Part shown: piece by piece, positions 5,962-7,414 of the stretch
How the letters are laid out: every line of letters begins with the position of its first letter
How positions within the stretch are numbered: position 1 is the first letter of the stretch
Assembly: GCA_017304505.1 (NCBI GenBank)
Contig: JAFKKQ010000089.1
Coordinates: 1-7,414, forward strand
Reading direction: 5' to 3'
Source of the DNA: Hyphomicrobiales bacterium
Lineage (GTDB): Bacteria; Pseudomonadota; Alphaproteobacteria; Rhizobiales; Xanthobacteraceae
DNA length: 7,414 bases
Made by a program: the position numbers and the translations under genes
Notes under the pieces: model-generated
Told to the model about the DNA's origin: nothing
Seen by the model: the letters and a program-made list of their open reading frames with translations, nothing else
Databases searched by the model: none

Positions 5962-7065
5962 TTAAGGCGTTGTCCGCGGGATGGATGCGCCCGAGCCCGA
6001 CGGTGCCGTCGCAACAGTGGCTGGATTGTGCCGCGGCGACAGCCGCTCGGCATGGATCACGGCAATCGTCAGGACAATAACCGCCGTGATCTGATGCAGC
6101 AGCGCCAGCGGCAGCGGCACCTGATGAAGCAAAGTCACGATGCCGACGCCCGCCTGCAGCGTGACAGCGCAGCCCAGCGCCAGGGCGCCATTGAGAATGG
6201 CGCCACCGCGCCGTGCCACAATAACATCGGCCGCGTGAAGTACGGCCACAAGCCATAAGCTATAGCCCACCATACGGTGATCGAACTGCACGGTCAGCGT
6301 GTTCTCAAACAGGTTCCGCCAGGCCGGCGTGTTGAACCAAAGGCTGTCTGCCGATGGAATGAAAGCTCCGTCGATCAGTGGCCACGTGTTGTAGGCAAGC
6401 CCGGCGTGAAGACCTGCGACGAGCGCCCCAAGATAAATCTGCAACAACACCACACCGACAAGAGCCGCCGCCGTTGCACTCAGCCGCCGAGGGACCATCT
6501 CAATCGGGCGGGCCACAAGACCGCGCGCGGTCCAAAGGATCGCCGCGAAAATCGTACAGGCCAGCGTCAGGTGGAAGGCCAGGCGGTACTGCGACACGCT
6601 TACGCGCCCGGCCAGCCCCGAGGACACCATCCACCAACCGACCGCGCCGAGAAATGCGCCCGCGCCAAACAGCGTCCATAATCTGGTTCGCAAGCTCGGC
6701 TCGACCCAACCCCGCCAGAGGAAGAACAGGAACGGCAGCAGGAAGGCTGTGCCGACCAAGCGCGCCAGCAGCCTATGTGTCCACTCCCACCAATAGATGG
6801 TTTTGAACTGGTCGAGGCTCATGCCGCGATTGAGCTCGCGATATTGCGGAATCTGCTGATATTTGCCGAACTCCCCCTGCCACGCATTCGCTGACAGCGG
6901 TGGCATAACGCCGGTGACGGGCTTCCATTCGACAATGGAGAGCCCCGACTCCGTCATTCGTGTGGCGCCGCCGACGGCGACCGTCAGGACCATCAGCGCG
7001 GCCACGGCATAGAGCCATGCCCGGATCACGTGGCGATGGGTGGAGGCGGAGCGGGTTTCGGTCAT
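5962..7065 (-). CDS. ctaA: Heme A synthase, type 2 (CtaA/Cox15)
   Basis: Inner-membrane enzyme that oxidises the C8 methyl of heme O to a formyl group, giving heme A for aa3-type cytochrome c oxidase. The 367-residue product has eight likely membrane segments in two four-helix halves and the family's four conserved histidines: H97 in [12 protein letters not shown]165 in [10 protein letters not shown]263 in [12 protein letters not shown] and H324 in LLHQITAV. Other blocks are [21 protein letters not shown] (32-52), the long WWEW-type loop typical of proteobacterial and mitochondrial Cox15, and [21 protein letters not shown] (213-233). No CxxxC loop cysteine pair of the Bacillus type is present. 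The short cytoplasmic tail (about 342-367) is rich in Pro, Ala and Ser. The ATG at 7065-7063 begins just before the first helix, without a clear ribosome binding site. No other oxidase genes lie nearby. DUF2842 is divergent across 79 bases. Confidence 0.97.
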   Translation of the reverse strand: MTETRSASTHRHVIRAWLYAVAALMVLTVAVGGATRMTESGLSIVEWKPVTGVMPPLSANAWQGEFGKYQQIPQYRELNRGMSLDQFKTIYWWEWTHRLLARLVGTAFLLPFLFFLWRGWVEPSLRTRLWTLFGAGAFLGAVGWWMVSSGLAGRVSVSQYRLAFHLTLACTIFAAILWTARGLVARPIEMVPRRLSATAAALVGVVLLQIYLGALVAGLHAGLAYNTWPLIDGAFIPSADSLWFNTPAWRNLFENTLTVQFDHRMVGYSLWLVAVLHAADVIVARRGGAILNGALALGCAVTLQAGVGIVTLLHQVPLPLALLHQITAVIVLTIAVIHAERLSPRHNPATVATAPSGSGASIPRTTP

Positions 7066-7070
7066 GCGGC

Positions 7071-7120
7071 TTGCGAGAGGCGGTGTGAACCATATAGTCC
7101 TGCCCTCTCCGTCGCATCAA
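7071..7120. promoter_or_regulatory. Candidate overlapping divergent promoters for ctaA and the DUF2842 gene
   Basis: On the plus strand, TTGCGA (7071-7076), 16 bases, then TATAGT (7093-7098) would drive the DUF2842 gene with a leader of about 40 bases. On the minus strand, TTGATG (7120-7115), 18 bases, then TATATG (7096-7091) would drive ctaA. The two -10 boxes overlap at CATATAGT (7091-7098), so the directions would compete for polymerase. Each is a moderate match and none is proven. Confidence 0.35.
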
Positions 7121-7144
7121 TGGCGCAACAAGTCCAGGCGGGCC

Positions 7145-7354
7145 ATGTCCATCCGAATTCGCAAGCTGATCGGCACCTTCGCGCTGCTGGCTTTGGTGAT
7201 CGTCTGGGCGCTGGTGGCGATGGCGATCGCGCAATTCCCACCGATTTTCCAGAATCCCTGGATCGCGGGCATTTATTACGTCGTTGCCGGCATTGGCTGG
7301 GTATTGCCCGCGATGCCGCTGATCAAATGGATGTCAAAAAGTCCGGTCAGGTGA
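7145..7354 (+). CDS. DUF2842 small membrane protein
   Basis: A 69-residue inner-membrane protein with two membrane helices (about 9-29 and 40-60) joined by a short loop, FPPIFQNPW (31-39). It has a basic N-terminus (SIRIRK) and a basic C-terminal tail (KWMSKSPVR). The MPLIKWM ending after GWVLPAMP matches the alphaproteobacterial DUF2842 family as I recall it; its function is unknown. The ATG is preceded by an AGGCGG-type sequence about six bases upstream (7136-7141). A longer in-frame opening to 7040 would overlap ctaA and adds no family-like residues. The divergent position next to heme A synthase suggests, but does not show, a link to oxidase or membrane biogenesis. The 60 bases after it hold only a short GGAAC-CC-GTTCC palindrome (7367-7378). 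Confidence 0.82.
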   Translation: MSIRIRKLIGTFALLALVIVWALVAMAIAQFPPIFQNPWIAGIYYVVAGIGWVLPAMPLIKWMSKSPVR

Positions 7355-7414
7355 CATTGAGCGGGCGGAACCCGTTCCACACCCCGGTTGCAGCGCCTGA
7401 CATCAACACCTTAG

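Noticed and set aside
5055..6053. Long open frame (332 codons) on the minus strand across metY and the end of ctaA
   Set aside because: It is antisense to MetY, whose motifs are complete. The shadow translation has no recognisable domain and an Arg/Gly-rich composition.
7355..7414. Gene start, end or terminator in the last 60 bases
   Set aside because: Only a GGAAC-CC-GTTCC palindrome with an impossibly tight loop and a terminal TTAG are present. Nothing supports a gene or terminator without sequence to the right.

Overview
The window reads as a GC-rich alphaproteobacterial chromosome, most likely Hyphomicrobiales and close to the Nitrobacteraceae (Bradyrhizobium/Rhodopseudomonas/Afipia/Nitrobacter group). 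This is inferred from three things: the alphaproteobacterial-type L13 and S9 proteins, including the N-terminal extension on S9; a type-2 heme A synthase next to a DUF2842 gene; and an O-acetylhomoserine sulfhydrylase next to a COG1832 CoA-binding protein. The species cannot be named from the sequence alone. I see no tRNA, rRNA, CRISPR array, insertion sequence or phage gene.

Layout. Positions 1-1232 (minus) hold most of a membrane-bound GGDEF diguanylate cyclase whose C-terminus runs off the left edge. Its start is reached after a 258-base spacer that holds the rpsI terminator and a tandem 9-base repeat. Positions 1491-2431 (minus) are the rplM-rpsI ribosomal-protein operon, ending in a near-textbook intrinsic terminator and preceded by a good housekeeping-type promoter candidate. 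Positions 2432-2663 are a divergent control region with a strikingly AT-rich core of about 70 bases.

Positions 2664-5924 (plus) form a same-strand run of four genes: an ECHDC3-type crotonase-fold protein lacking both classical hydratase glutamates, a small CoA-binding Rossmann protein, a small secreted four-cysteine protein with a strong ribosome binding site, and the PLP enzyme MetY. MetY makes homocysteine from O-acetylhomoserine and sulfide. The first two genes are 38 bases apart and probably co-transcribed. The later gaps (76 and 171 bases) leave room for separate promoters.

Positions 5962-7065 (minus) encode heme A synthase (CtaA/Cox15), convergent with metY. It is divergent from a 69-residue DUF2842 membrane protein (7145-7354, plus) across a 79-base region where promoter-like boxes for the two directions overlap. 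The last 60 bases hold no gene I can support.

Most of the window is ordinary core genome. The parts most worth a second look are the ECHDC3-like/CoA-binding/Cys-rich/MetY run, which places two CoA-linked proteins and a secreted thiol protein beside sulfur assimilation, the AT-rich divergent control region, and the heme A synthase-DUF2842 pairing. I found no clear evidence of a wholly new system.
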